Source: Nocardia brasiliensis (GTDB lineage: Bacteria > Actinomycetota > Actinomycetes > Mycobacteriales > Mycobacteriaceae). Taken from it: DNA of 64,000 nt. Every line of letters starts with the position of its first letter. Position 1 is the first letter of the stretch. Below the pieces are notes generated by a model. The model saw only the letters and a list, made by a program, of their open reading frames with translations, was not told the DNA's origin and searched no databases. Positions 49,321 through 57,679 of this stretch are shown here, piece by piece. Both the position numbers and the translations under genes were made by a program. Location of the stretch: positions 1,302,001 through 1,366,000 of the forward strand of contig NZ_CP046171.1 of assembly GCF_011801125.1 (NCBI RefSeq), in the 5' to 3' direction.

Positions 49321-51012
49321 TTACGCCACTTCCGGCGAATCTTGCTGCGGGTCGCCGTGTTCGGGTGGCCCGTCCTGGTCGGCTGCTGCTGCCAGTTGGG
49401 CGTTCGTGTATTCGGCTTGATGGGCGAGCTTCTGCGACACCATCGCCATGATCAGGTGCTCACGAGGAGGCACGTTCGGGTCACCTGGCTGCACGGGCGT
49501 GATCACCAGCTGCTCTACCTCGGGACGCGGGATACCGGCCTGTTCGAGCATCTGCCGAACGAACTCGGTCCGGTCAGCCCGATGGTCGGCGAGGTCCTTT
49601 CCGGTCCACTTGCGCGACACCAGGACCCGGCGACCACGCAGGCCCAGGGTGGAGCGGCGGTGTGCCTTGCCCTTGCACACGCCGGGGATCGTCTTGGCCT
49701 TCGCACCCTTGGGGACGATGCCGTAGCGGAACCACACCCCGCACGTAGGCGAGCACGGCGTCAGCGCGAGTTCGGCATGGAGACGGTCGTAGTGGTCGGC
49801 GGCGGCCTGGGAGGCGGGTTCGATCACGTCGCCGATGGACTTGGTCAGGTACTTGGTCAGGTAGCCGATATGGCGCCTGGCTTCCTCGGTGCCGCCCAGG
49901 ATGCCTTTGGCGTCGATCTGGGCACCGAAGCGGATCACGTGCGCGGGCTCCAGCTCGTCTACCGCGTCCATGGCGTCGAGGGCTTCGGCCCACGTGGTGA
50001 CCGGCACCCGCTCACCCGTCTCGGGATCGATGGCGTCGGGGTCGACGAAACGGCCGGCCGCGTAGTCCCAGAACGGCATCCGATCCATGGAGTACACCTC
50101 CTGGTCGAAGTGCGGCCACCACACCTGGTGATAGGTCGCCGCGGCTACCTGCCGGATCAGCGCCTTCGGGTCGGTGCCCCGCACACCCATGTGCACGTGT
50201 GGCGCTCCCCGCCGTTGCGGTTCGACCGTGGCGAAGTACTGGATATCGCGCCCCGAGGCTCGCCGGTAGTTCTGCACGAACCGGTCGTAGAGGGCCGCGA
50301 AGTGGATGATGTCGCGGGCCGCCTGGCGGTAGTCGTAGGTCGAGGGGTCGACCGGTGCGCCGTGGGCGTCGACACGGCCGTAAGAGGGCAGGGTGAGGGT
50401 CAGGAACATCGAGGGCCGGTACTTGCCCGCGTACACCCGCCCCACGGTGGTCTTCTCCACCTTCTTACGCGGCAGGTCCGGCACCGCCTGACGCCGCTTG
50501 GTCGAACGCTGACGAGCAGTCCTCGGCTTGGGCTCCAGCGGCGGGAACCCACCCCGGATACCCGACGCTCGCAGCTCTTCGTCCAGCTCTCCCACCACCT
50601 CGCGAATCGCGTCCATGGCTTCCTGGTCGTCTTCGTCCTTGGCAGTCGTGTACTGCTCGGCCAACGCCGTGCGAGCCCTCAGCAAGTCACGCTGCTGCTC
50701 GGTCGGTTCGTTCTTGGCGATCACTGGTTCCTCCTCGATGTGCCAGCCCTCATGTGCCTGTTGCTGACGCAGCCGCAACGCCCGCAACGCGCACGCAGGG
50801 CACACGCACTCCAGCGTCGACTTACACGGCGTGCCAACGTATTTCGTGCTGCCATCGGCAGCGGTAGACATCATCGGCAACGGGCGTCGGCACACCCCGA
50901 CCTTCTCCGCCGACGCCGCTGCCAACTCCGTCAAGTTCAACTTCGCTCGCCGGTCCGCCGCAGTCTCACGGACCGGCACCACTAGATCGATCACCACATC
51001 CGCGCCACTCAC
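49321..51012 (-). CDS. RepSA-type replication initiator (HUH endonuclease-like)
   Basis: A 563-aa replicase. Motif 1 MFLTLTLPSYG (202-212), HUH motif PHVHMGV with His272 and His274, and HIGYLTKYLTK with candidate catalytic Tyr374/Tyr378 support rolling-circle initiation of the RepSA type. A Cys cluster (CPAC at 71-74 and CSPTC later) may bind zinc. GTG 51012 overlaps the upstream gene (GTGA). Confidence 0.9.
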   Translation of the reverse strand: MSGADVVIDLVVPVRETAADRRAKLNLTELAAASAEKVGVCRRPLPMMSTAADGSTKYVGTPCKSTLECVCPACALRALRLRQQQAHEGWHIEEEPVIAKNEPTEQQRDLLRARTALAEQYTTAKDEDDQEAMDAIREVVGELDEELRASGIRGGFPPLEPKPRTARQRSTKRRQAVPDLPRKKVEKTTVGRVYAGKYRPSMFLTLTLPSYGRVDAHGAPVDPSTYDYRQAARDIIHFAALYDRFVQNYRRASGRDIQYFATVEPQRRGAPHVHMGVRGTDPKALIRQVAAATYHQVWWPHFDQEVYSMDRMPFWDYAAGRFVDPDAIDPETGERVPVTTWAEALDAMDAVDELEPAHVIRFGAQIDAKGILGGTEEARRHIGYLTKYLTKSIGDVIEPASQAAADHYDRLHAELALTPCSPTCGVWFRYGIVPKGAKAKTIPGVCKGKAHRRSTLGLRGRRVLVSRKWTGKDLADHRADRTEFVRQMLEQAGIPRPEVEQLVITPVQPGDPNVPPREHLIMAMVSQKLAHQAEYTNAQLAAAADQDGPPEHGDPQQDSPEVA

Positions 51013-51401
51013 CCGATCACCCCGTGCACCCGCAGGCCCTCCAGCCGATCAGCCGACCACCGAACCGGCTTCCCACCATCAGCAGGCCACGCCTCCCACC
51101 ACTCCGACTCAGCCACCGCAGCGCCATCAGGCCGCAGCTCCACCACCTCCGCCACCGGCCGAGGCGTCGCCTCCATCACCCCGCCGAAGCAGTTACACCG
51201 CTCATTCGCCGTATCCGGATCCACGTGCCCGCCCACGTACTCGCTACCACCGCACCGCTCGCACACCTCCCACACCGACTGGGCATGAAGCGACACGCAC
51301 CGCGCCGAAACACAATGCTGCCCAAGGCAATACATGCACCATCCCGACAAGTTCAATCGCGGCGGACGAAGCTCGGTCGCGGAAGTGGTCGAAGCCTGCA
51401 T
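51009..51401 (-). CDS. Cys-rich hypothetical protein upstream of rep
   Basis: A 130-aa protein with CMYCLGQHC, CVSLH, CERCGG and CNC motifs, probably one or two zinc ribbons. The C-terminal half is acidic and Trp-rich (ESEWWEAWPADGGKPVRW). GGGGG precedes the ATG. GTGA overlap with rep. It may regulate replication; no family recognised. Confidence 0.65.
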   Translation of the reverse strand: MQASTTSATELRPPRLNLSGWCMYCLGQHCVSARCVSLHAQSVWEVCERCGGSEYVGGHVDPDTANERCNCFGGVMEATPRPVAEVVELRPDGAAVAESEWWEAWPADGGKPVRWSADRLEGLRVHGVIG

Positions 51402-51435
51402 GATGACCCCCTAGGTCAGTTCCCTTATGTTTATG

Positions 51436-51540
51436 ACCCCTAAACTCGAATTCCGGTCCGATCCATTTGCCGAATTTAGGGGGGATAAACACGAGACTAC
51501 GCCCGTTCATGCGTCCGGTCAAGGGGGTCTAAACTCAAGC
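51436..51540. promoter_or_regulatory. Divergent control region with repeated CTAAACTC/CTAAATTC operators
   Basis: CTAAACTC occurs at 51441-51448 and 51529-51536, and the related CTAAATTCGGCAA on the opposite strand at 51468-51480. The last 13 bp recur at 53180-53192. The second site includes the TAAACT -10-like hexamer (51530-51535) six bases before the GTG of the next gene. Probable autoregulation by the HTH protein. Confidence 0.6.
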
Positions 51541-51541
51541 T

Positions 51542-52378
51542 GTGGCCACTGGTGCTGACGACTTCGAACAGGTGCGGGACGACCCGGACCCGATCAGGCG
51601 CGGCCGCCGAGCCGCCGAACTGATGACCATCTACCAGCAGCGAGCCACCGAACTGGCGCGGCTACGGAAAGCTGCGATCGAGCAGGCTCACCGCGAGGGG
51701 ATGAGTTATACCGAGATCGCCGAGCAACTTGGCATCACGAAGGGGCGGATCACGCAGATTCGCGCCACCGCCCCGCAGTCCGAACGCGCCTTCTTCGGTG
51801 TTGGCCCCGTGGCTGTCGGCATTCCGCGCCGACTGGGATTCGAGGAAGGGCGCGAACGGCCCTTCTTCGACGCAAACGACCAGGCAACGCAGGAGAAGGT
51901 GGAAGCCACTCTTGCGCGACTTTCCTTAGCCACCAGTCGATTTGCTATCGATCCCACTGACGAGAAGACGCCCGACGGCGATTGCGTCGTCATCTGTGGC
52001 CCCAAGTCCGCACCGGTCGCGCGACATCTACTGGATCGTGACCCGTACCTCGGTTTCGAGCGGACTGAAGAGGGTTGGTGGATTGCCGACGCCCGGACTG
52101 GGCAACGGCACCGCTCGCCCTACCTGCGGGATAATTCGGTCCGTTCCGATCTCGGCTACTTCTCGCGGCGGCGCGAAGACCACCACGTGATTGTCCATAT
52201 CGCGGGCATTACTGCCGTCGGATCGCACGGCGTCGCGCATTGGATCGACCAGCATGTCGGCGAAATCTTCGACCCCTCAACGGAATTCGTCAGTGGGGTA
52301 GTGGAATGCGACTTCGACGCCGACTTTGCTGTCACGGGCAGTCGGTTGTTCGTCGGCCCGTATGCGGAGCGGGAATGA
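51542..52378 (+). CDS. HTH protein with unknown C-terminal sensor-like domain
   Basis: A 278-aa protein. The N-terminal coiled region and HTH YTEIAEQLGITKGRITQIR (sigma-region-4-like) cover residues 20-75. The C-terminal domain (about 145-278) has VVICGPKSAPVARHLL, GWWIADARTGQRHRSPYL, SDLGYFSRR and VIVHIAGITAVGSHGVAHWI; it is a repeated pattern in actinobacterial HTH proteins that has no assigned ligand, to my knowledge. GTG 51542 appears leaderless. ATGA overlap with the phosphatase indicates a joint function. Confidence 0.78.
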   Translation: MATGADDFEQVRDDPDPIRRGRRAAELMTIYQQRATELARLRKAAIEQAHREGMSYTEIAEQLGITKGRITQIRATAPQSERAFFGVGPVAVGIPRRLGFEEGRERPFFDANDQATQEKVEATLARLSLATSRFAIDPTDEKTPDGDCVVICGPKSAPVARHLLDRDPYLGFERTEEGWWIADARTGQRHRSPYLRDNSVRSDLGYFSRRREDHHVIVHIAGITAVGSHGVAHWIDQHVGEIFDPSTEFVSGVVECDFDADFAVTGSRLFVGPYAERE

Positions 52379-53166
52379 ACGTCGCTACTGCCCAGCTTCC
52401 TTCGAAGTCCAACGAGGATCGAGTACTCACCGCAACCTCTAGTGTCATCGTGCTGGACGGAGCGACCTCATTTGACTCTGCGGCACCTGCGGGTGCTTAC
52501 GTCGATGTCCTCGGGGACGAACTGTGCCGACGACTCAGCGGCACCGACGATCTTCGCGAAGCCCTGTCTGGTGCCATTGCCGCGACAGCAGACAGGCTGT
52601 CCATCCGGGCCGGGCACGCGCCATCGTGCACGGTCGCAATGCTGCGTCTCCGTCCCACTGCGCTCGACGTTCTGGTCCTAGGAGACTCGCCCGCAATTGT
52701 CGGCATGCTCGACGGTTCGCATCACGTCCTCGCCGATGAGCGACTCGAACGTCTCGACCTCCCGGAGTCCGATCAGTACCGCAATCGACTCCGCTCAGGT
52801 GCTGGATACGACGACGCCCACCGTGGAATTCTGCGATCCCTCCAGCGTCAGCAACGTCAGCGGCGCAACCGCGCTGGCGGCTACTGGATCGCTGAAGCGG
52901 ATCCGACCGCAGCCCATCACGCGATCGTTGAGCAACTACCACCCGACGACGTGTCATGGGTCATCCTCGCGACTGACGGCGCTGCTAAACCTCTTGTGCC
53001 ACTTGGTATCACGTGGCCGGAAATCGCCGACCTCGGACCCGCTGCGTTGTCGCAGCTCCTCGATCGATGCCAGCAATGGGAAGCTCACATCGACCCGGAC
53101 GGCCAGCTTCAGCCGAGGGCCAAGCGGCACGACGACAAGACGATCGCGGTTGTTCGCCTGCCATAG
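52375..53166 (+). CDS. PP2C-family protein phosphatase-like
   Basis: A 263-aa protein with the PP2C metal-site order: SNEDRV (Asp15), VLDGATSF (Asp28-Gly29), VLGDSPAIVGML (103 onward), VILATDGAAKP and, at the end, HDDKTIAVV. All three metal-binding Asp groups are present, so it may be active, probably as a Ser/Thr phosphatase. It is smaller than typical regulators and has no extra domain. It is co-translated with the HTH protein; no kinase is in the element. Confidence 0.85.
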   Translation: MNVATAQLPSKSNEDRVLTATSSVIVLDGATSFDSAAPAGAYVDVLGDELCRRLSGTDDLREALSGAIAATADRLSIRAGHAPSCTVAMLRLRPTALDVLVLGDSPAIVGMLDGSHHVLADERLERLDLPESDQYRNRLRSGAGYDDAHRGILRSLQRQQRQRRNRAGGYWIAEADPTAAHHAIVEQLPPDDVSWVILATDGAAKPLVPLGITWPEIADLGPAALSQLLDRCQQWEAHIDPDGQLQPRAKRHDDKTIAVVRLP

Positions 53167-53208
53167 CGCTCGTGATCCCTTGCCGAATTTAGCTATATAG
53201 GATCAAGA

Positions 53209-53231
53209 GCGGCGGCCCTACGGGCCGCCGC
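53209..53231 (+). terminator. Strong GC hairpin after the PP2C gene
   Basis: Perfect 10-bp stem GCGGCGGCCC / GGGCCGCCGC with loop TAC, 42 bp after the stop. Intrinsic terminator-like. Confidence 0.75.
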
Positions 53232-53571
53232 CGCCACGCCACGAACGCACGACGGCAGGGGGCTCCGCTGCGCTCCGCCCCGACCGGGGCGTCGGCGCGT
53301 CGGCGGCAGCCCTTCAGGCCAACCGCAACCTGATACCTGATAGCTCACTTCTTCAAGATCCCGAATCGGCCGGCGGGGGAGCGCTCGTCACGTCTACAGA
53401 TCCGACGTGGTTCCGCTGGGTGCCCGCTTCCTCATGGCCCCATGATCTGACTTCGCACCGGGAGAGTAAAGGGCGCTACGCGTCGCTACGCGATGCCTAC
53501 GGCACCCTTGACTATCCCTCCCTCAGCACAGGATGGCCAGTATGAGGAAGCGGGGAGGTCTAGGTGACAGG

Positions 53572-53637
53572 GCGGATAGACAACCTATCCGCGACAAAGT
53601 AAATACGGCGGGGGAGCACCGTCCACACCGCCGTATT
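53572..53637. repeat. Two adjacent hairpins in the element's non-coding region
   Basis: GCGGATA-N7-TATCCGC at 53572-53592 and AATACGGCGG-N16-CCGCCGTATT at 53602-53637. Both have perfect arms and lie 9 bp apart. Confidence 0.75.
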
Positions 53638-53772
53638 CGTCCGCACACAGTCCGCAGCAGGCCCAGCCTCAGCCAACCTTGCCAACGTTCCAAACCGTTG
53701 TTTTCCCAGCTCGACTACCGGTGCCAACGTCAGCCAACGATGCCGTGACCTGCAAGTTTCCTGACTATCGAA

Positions 53773-53814
53773 CTGCAAAGCCGTTTACGCGGGTTCAATT
53801 CCCGCCGCTCGCTC
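53773..53814 (+). repeat. att site, distal copy (42 bp)
   Basis: Perfect copy of 47804-47845, the 3' half of tRNA-Cys, without a 5' half; not a functional tRNA. Confidence 0.92.
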
Positions 53815-53847
53815 TGAACCCGGGTCCGGGGTCGTCGTTCGGGCGGT

Positions 53848-53882
53848 GCTCGGCGCGGTGTTACGCCACCGCCGCGCCGAGC
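53848..53882. terminator. Hairpin between the element and the phosphoesterase gene
   Basis: Perfect 11-bp arms GCTCGGCGCGG / CCGCGCCGAGC around a 13-nt loop. It lies downstream of the minus-strand phosphoesterase gene's stop and upstream of att on the other side. Confidence 0.7.
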
Positions 53883-53925
53883 GGCTCGGGCCCGTCGTGC
53901 GGCGTCGCGTGCCGCTCTCGCCGGA

Positions 53926-55335
53926 CTATGTGAGTCCCGAGAAGTCGCGCAGCACAACGTGATTGCGGTCCGCGGTGGTGCCGAGGGTGTAATCCGGGAG
54001 CAGGCCGAAGTATTCGCCCCTCGTGGTCGCGCTCCAGCGGCGCGCGGCCGCGGTCCTGGTCTTGTAGAAGTTCACCATGTAGCCGCCCTCGTACAGGCGC
54101 AGCAGACTGTAGCCGCCCGGGTATTCCTTGACCGCGGCCACCTCCAGGAATTCGACCGCGCAGTCGGTGTCCGGGCGGGTCCGGCGATTGCGGTGGGTGT
54201 GGCCGCTGTGATGCAGGAAGACACCGGGTGTGCGCGCGTAGCTCGCCTGGAGTTCGGCGCTGTCGCGGCCGTTGAGGACGAATCCCGGACCCGCCAGATT
54301 GGTGCGACCGGACTCGGCGGTGACCGGATGATGGCCGAACACCAGCGTCGGCCGGTCCGGGTCGGCCCGCAGCCGCTCGCCGAACCGCTCGAACTGCGGG
54401 CGATCGATGGTCCCGCCCGAGCCGTCGAGTTCGCTGGTGTCCAGGCCGAGCACGCGCAACCCGCCGATCTCGTGCTCGACCAGTTCTTGGCGCGGGGTGA
54501 ATGCTTCGGCCCAGCAGTCGTGGTGCTCGGCAGGCGCCGGGGCACAGCCGGCATAGTCCGGCCCGGTGTGTGGCCGATCGTGATTGCCGCGGACCACCAG
54601 GTAGTCGCTGCCGAGCGTGCCCCATGCGTCGAGTTGCGCGCGGACCGCTCGTGAATCCGCAAGCGACGCTTCGTCGGTGAGGTCACCCGCGATCAGCAGG
54701 TGCTCGGCGCCCCGATCGGGTCTGCGCAGATCGTCGAGCAGCGCGGCCAGCATCGCCTCGGGGTAGGGCGGCACGTCCTGGCGGAAGCCGGGCGGCAGAT
54801 TCGCCACCAGCAGGCCGCTGACTTCCTCGCCGTAGTGGATGTCGTTGGCCAGCGCGATGGTGCGCAGCGGGCGGCCGGGCGGTGGCACCAATGTGGTGAA
54901 TTCGCCGGTGATTTCGGGAGTACCCGGGCTCAGCGTGGTCAACGAGAGGGCGGGGATCGCGCGAACTCCGTTGGACCAGGCCTCGAATCGGTAGGCGCGA
55001 CCCGGATCAAGTCCGTCCACCTCCGCGTAGTGGAACGGCGTCGGTTCCGGGTCGGACCAGTTCGGAACGGGGGTGTGCGGCGAATCCGCCGGTGCGAGGC
55101 GCACTTCCGTGTCCGCCGCGATCGGGACGAGCCGTCCCGCGTCGTCCGGGGTCAGCGTCGTCCAGGTGAGGATCACCGAGCGGTCGGTGATCGTGACCAC
55201 CTTGAGATCGGTGGCGAGGATCGGATTCGATTGGGCCCGAGCCGAACCCGGCCGCGCCGTGCCGACCACCGGCAGCAGCGCCGCCAGGCCGAGCACGCCG
55301 AGCAGGGTCCGCCGGGACGGCCCGCAGCACGTCAT
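53926..55335 (-). CDS. Secreted metallophosphoesterase, Tat signal
   Basis: A 469-aa protein with Tat-type signal SRRTLLGVLGLAALLPVV and a following FnIII-like domain (residues 40-140). The metallophosphoesterase core has DIHYG, GDLTDEAS, RGNHDRPH, GHHPV and HSGHTHRNRR, all metal ligands. Probably acts on phosphoesters outside the membrane. Substrate unknown. The stop is close to the hairpin at 53848-53882. Confidence 0.9.
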   Translation of the reverse strand: MTCCGPSRRTLLGVLGLAALLPVVGTARPGSARAQSNPILATDLKVVTITDRSVILTWTTLTPDDAGRLVPIAADTEVRLAPADSPHTPVPNWSDPEPTPFHYAEVDGLDPGRAYRFEAWSNGVRAIPALSLTTLSPGTPEITGEFTTLVPPPGRPLRTIALANDIHYGEEVSGLLVANLPPGFRQDVPPYPEAMLAALLDDLRRPDRGAEHLLIAGDLTDEASLADSRAVRAQLDAWGTLGSDYLVVRGNHDRPHTGPDYAGCAPAPAEHHDCWAEAFTPRQELVEHEIGGLRVLGLDTSELDGSGGTIDRPQFERFGERLRADPDRPTLVFGHHPVTAESGRTNLAGPGFVLNGRDSAELQASYARTPGVFLHHSGHTHRNRRTRPDTDCAVEFLEVAAVKEYPGGYSLLRLYEGGYMVNFYKTRTAAARRWSATTRGEYFGLLPDYTLGTTADRNHVVLRDFSGLT

Positions 55336-55351
55336 GCGCGGCCGCGGATCG

Positions 55352-55954
55352 TCAGTTCTGGCCGGTGCTCGCGGAGCAAACCTTCCACTTGCCGTCTTCC
55401 TTCTTCAGGTGCTCGGTGGTGCTGGTATCGGTGTCCGGTTCCGTGCCGGGCAGTTCCAGGGTCAGCTTCCCGGTGATCCGCGCGGTCGCCAGCTCACCGT
55501 CGATCTTTATGTTGTCGATTTTATCGATCTCGACCGAGATGGCGGCGGTGTCGAATTCCAGTTTCTGCTCGGCGGGCAGCGCGTCGAACTCGGCGCGGTC
55601 GGCCGCGCACGCCTTGGCCGCGGCCGCCTGGAAACCCTTCGCCTCCAACGTGTTGTAGAAGTCGTGGATCGCGGACTGGATCCGCTGGGCGTCGGAGGCG
55701 AATGGTCCTTTGCCCTGAGCGGTGAGCACCGCCCCGATCACCACCACGCCGCCCAGAGCCAGCAACACCACCGCGATCAATGCGATGACGAGGCCGACCT
55801 TGCCCTTCCTGGAGGGTTGCCGTCCGGCGGGCGGTGGCTGCGTGGGATATCCGGCCTGCGGATAGACCGGTGGCGGGTAGCCCGTTGGCTGGTCAGGGTG
55901 CTGCGGATACTGCGATTCCGAGTACGGCGGTTGCCCGCCCGGCGGATAAGTCAT
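55352..55954 (-). CDS. Rv0361-like membrane protein with Pro-Tyr-rich N-terminus
   Basis: A 200-aa protein. Residues 1-50 are Pro/Tyr/Gln-rich and cytoplasmic; helix VGLVIALIAVVLLALGGVVVIGAVL; then an extracytoplasmic domain (IQSAIHDFYNTLEAKGFQAAAAKACAADRAEF) with two cysteines and an SnoaL/NTF2-like shape. ATG 55954 follows GGAGG. Annotated in relatives as a conserved membrane protein; function unknown. It is 16 bp downstream of the phosphoesterase start and converging with nothing. Confidence 0.75.
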   Translation of the reverse strand: MTYPPGGQPPYSESQYPQHPDQPTGYPPPVYPQAGYPTQPPPAGRQPSRKGKVGLVIALIAVVLLALGGVVVIGAVLTAQGKGPFASDAQRIQSAIHDFYNTLEAKGFQAAAAKACAADRAEFDALPAEQKLEFDTAAISVEIDKIDNIKIDGELATARITGKLTLELPGTEPDTDTSTTEHLKKEDGKWKVCSASTGQN

Positions 55955-56235
55955 CGTCTCGTCCTCCGTCAGCCCCCCTGGTTCCTGGAAGGTTACGGCA
56001 AACGAATGCCAGGACGCGGAAAAAGAGGCGACGGTCGGTATATCGGGCGGGTGGGCCCGGCATGTCGCCGACACAGTTGCTGATGTGTCATCGGTCACGT
56101 GGTCGCGCGGTCCGGATTAGCGCGGGCCGACCGGGGTAACCGAGGGGGAGTGCGGTGTCGGCCCCTCGGCGCTCCGCCTATATTGACCGAGCGGGGGATC
56201 AACGCTCATCTTCGTTCGTGCAGAGGGAGATTCTG

Positions 56236-56592
56236 ATGCGCAGGGTGCTCTTCATCGGTGCGGGTGCCGCCGCCGGGTTGCTGGTCACGGCCGGATTCGC
56301 CGGGGCGGAGCCGGGCCAGGGCGCGGTGCAGGTCCGGGCGACGACCGGCGTCGATCAGCTCGCCGTCGCGGGCGCCGAGGTCGGCATCGAGCCCTGCGGC
56401 GCACCCCCTGCCCCTGCCGCGCTGGTCACCGGCACCGACGGGACCGTGCGCGCCGATCTGATGCCCGGCTGCTATCAGGTTCGGGTCACCGCGTCGCCGT
56501 CCGGCTGCTCGGTGCGCGGGGTGGAGTACGTCCAGATGATCGTCCTGCCGGGCGTCACCCAGACCGCACCCTTCCAATTCAGCTGCGCCTGA
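56236..56592 (+). CDS. Small secreted Cys-containing protein
   Basis: A 118-aa protein with signal LFIGAGAAAGLLVTAGFAGA and a beta-rich mature part (VQVRATTGVDQLAVAGAEVGIEPC, TDGTVRADLMPGCYQVRVTA, CSVRG, FSCA). Four cysteines could form two disulfides. The pattern TDGTVRADLMPGCYQV is like a prealbumin/CnaB-type fold. Good ribosome site GAGGGAGA. Function unknown. Confidence 0.65.
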   Translation: MRRVLFIGAGAAAGLLVTAGFAGAEPGQGAVQVRATTGVDQLAVAGAEVGIEPCGAPPAPAALVTGTDGTVRADLMPGCYQVRVTASPSGCSVRGVEYVQMIVLPGVTQTAPFQFSCA

Positions 56593-56652
56593 GAAGTTCT
56601 GTCCTGCTTTCGTAGGACTCGCGGCTTCCGTTGCGCGGGTTACGGTCGCGAG

Positions 56653-57465
56653 GTGGGGACTACTGAATTGGGTAACCGTCCTGCCTTGATCATCAGGGTG
56701 GGCATTGTCTTCGTCGCGGCGACTGTGTGGTGGTTGGTGCTGTACCACGTGTTCGCGCCCCCCGGTGAATACACGCGGTCGGCCCACGTGACGCGTGCCG
56801 TGGGCGCGGCGGTGTTCACCGTGCCGATGGTGCTGCTCGCCCGAAAGCTCCTCGACCGGAGGTCCCTCGATGGACTGGGCTTCTCCTCGGTGGCAGGGGG
56901 TTGCCGTGCGTTTCTCGTCGGCGCGGCGTTGTGGGGAATTCCGGCGTGGTCGGCCATGGCGCTGATGCTGTGGCTCGGGTGGGCCGATGTCACTGTGCTG
57001 GAACCATTTTCGCGCACGCTTCCCGCCCTGCTCGGGCTGCTCGTCCTGGTGCTCCTGTACGAGGCCGTGTCGGAGGAGCTCATCTTTCGCGGCTACTTCT
57101 TCGCCAATCTGAACGAACATTGGTCCACCGCGAGCACGGTCGTCGGACAGGCGGCGCTGTTCACCGGCTGGGGCGTGCTCATCGGCGCCGCCGGCTCGCT
57201 CGGCCGAGCCCTCCTGTTCTTCACCTTCTCACTGGTCCTCGGCGTCCTGCGCGCCGCAACCGGAAACATCATGACCTGCATGGGTTTCCACGCGGCCTTC
57301 CAGGTAACCACCCAGTTCCTCGCGAACAACTGGAACTACGTCGACCTGCACGACCCCGACCTTTCCATACAAGGCCTCGCCTTTGTCCTCCTCCCTTTCC
57401 TGACCGCCCCACTCGCCATGTGGTGGTGGCACAAGAATCGTCGCCCCATCCCGGCACCGAACTAG
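56653..57465 (+). CDS. CPBP-family intramembrane metalloprotease
   Basis: A 270-aa protein with about seven or eight helices. Motif 1 is EAVSEELIFRGYFF (Glu141-Glu142, Arg146) and the later MGFHAAFQ supplies the second His motif, so the CAAX/Abi active site is intact. Such proteins cleave membrane substrates or protect against bacteriocins. GTG 56653; a GC hairpin follows the stop. Confidence 0.85.
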   Translation: MGTTELGNRPALIIRVGIVFVAATVWWLVLYHVFAPPGEYTRSAHVTRAVGAAVFTVPMVLLARKLLDRRSLDGLGFSSVAGGCRAFLVGAALWGIPAWSAMALMLWLGWADVTVLEPFSRTLPALLGLLVLVLLYEAVSEELIFRGYFFANLNEHWSTASTVVGQAALFTGWGVLIGAAGSLGRALLFFTFSLVLGVLRAATGNIMTCMGFHAAFQVTTQFLANNWNYVDLHDPDLSIQGLAFVLLPFLTAPLAMWWWHKNRRPIPAPN

Positions 57466-57476
57466 TCCCGCGCGTC

Positions 57477-57496
57477 GGGCGGGGTCCGCCCCGCCC
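57477..57496 (+). terminator. GC hairpin after the CPBP protease gene
   Basis: Perfect GGGCGGGG / CCCCGCCC arms with a 4-nt loop, 11 bp after the stop. Confidence 0.7.
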
Positions 57497-57679
57497 ATCA
57501 ATCCAGCCTCCTCGACGAGTTAGGGGGCATCCTTGCCGCTGGGCGGGGTGTTGCCGTGTCCGACGTCCTCGGCGACCGATGCCCGCCATCTGCCTCGACT
57601 GCGCAACGCTGAGCTGGCTGGATCTCGGCGTCGGCTTGCGGGTGGGATGCTCGGCCAGCTCTGCCGTGGGTTCGCTCCG

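Larger units (their letters stand above)
53167..53772. other. 606-bp non-coding part of the element, hairpin-rich
   Basis: No supported gene. It holds the C-type operator (53180-53192), a strong GC hairpin (53209-53231), a CCTGATA tandem (53329-53342), a CGCTACGCG tandem (53474-53492), a 7-bp hairpin (53572-53592) and a 10-bp hairpin (53602-53637). Candidate origin, transfer locus or structured RNA. Confidence 0.6.
47804..53814. mobile_element. Integrated tRNA-Cys element (AICE-like, without transfer gene)
   Basis: Bounded by a 42-bp perfect direct repeat, one copy being the 3' half of tRNA-Cys. It carries int, xis, a RepSA-like initiator, a Cys-rich protein, an HTH/sensor protein and a PP2C-type phosphatase. 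This is the gene set of pSAM2-type actinomycete integrative elements, but no FtsK/SpoIIIE-like Tra, Spd or Pra gene is present. Codon and base composition are visibly less GC-rich than the flanks, especially in int and in the 51.4-53.8 kb part. Confidence 0.88.

Noticed and set aside
53533..53748. A 71-codon open frame in the element's non-coding region
   Set aside because: It crosses two perfect hairpins, lacks codon bias and has no recognisable sequence.
47804..53814. A prophage interpretation of the tRNA-Cys element
   Set aside because: There are no capsid, terminase, portal, tail or lysis genes, and the replication gene is of the plasmid RepSA type.
53773..53814. A second tRNA-Cys gene
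   Set aside because: Only the 3' 42 bases are present; the acceptor 5' strand, D arm and most of the anticodon stem are missing. It is an att site.
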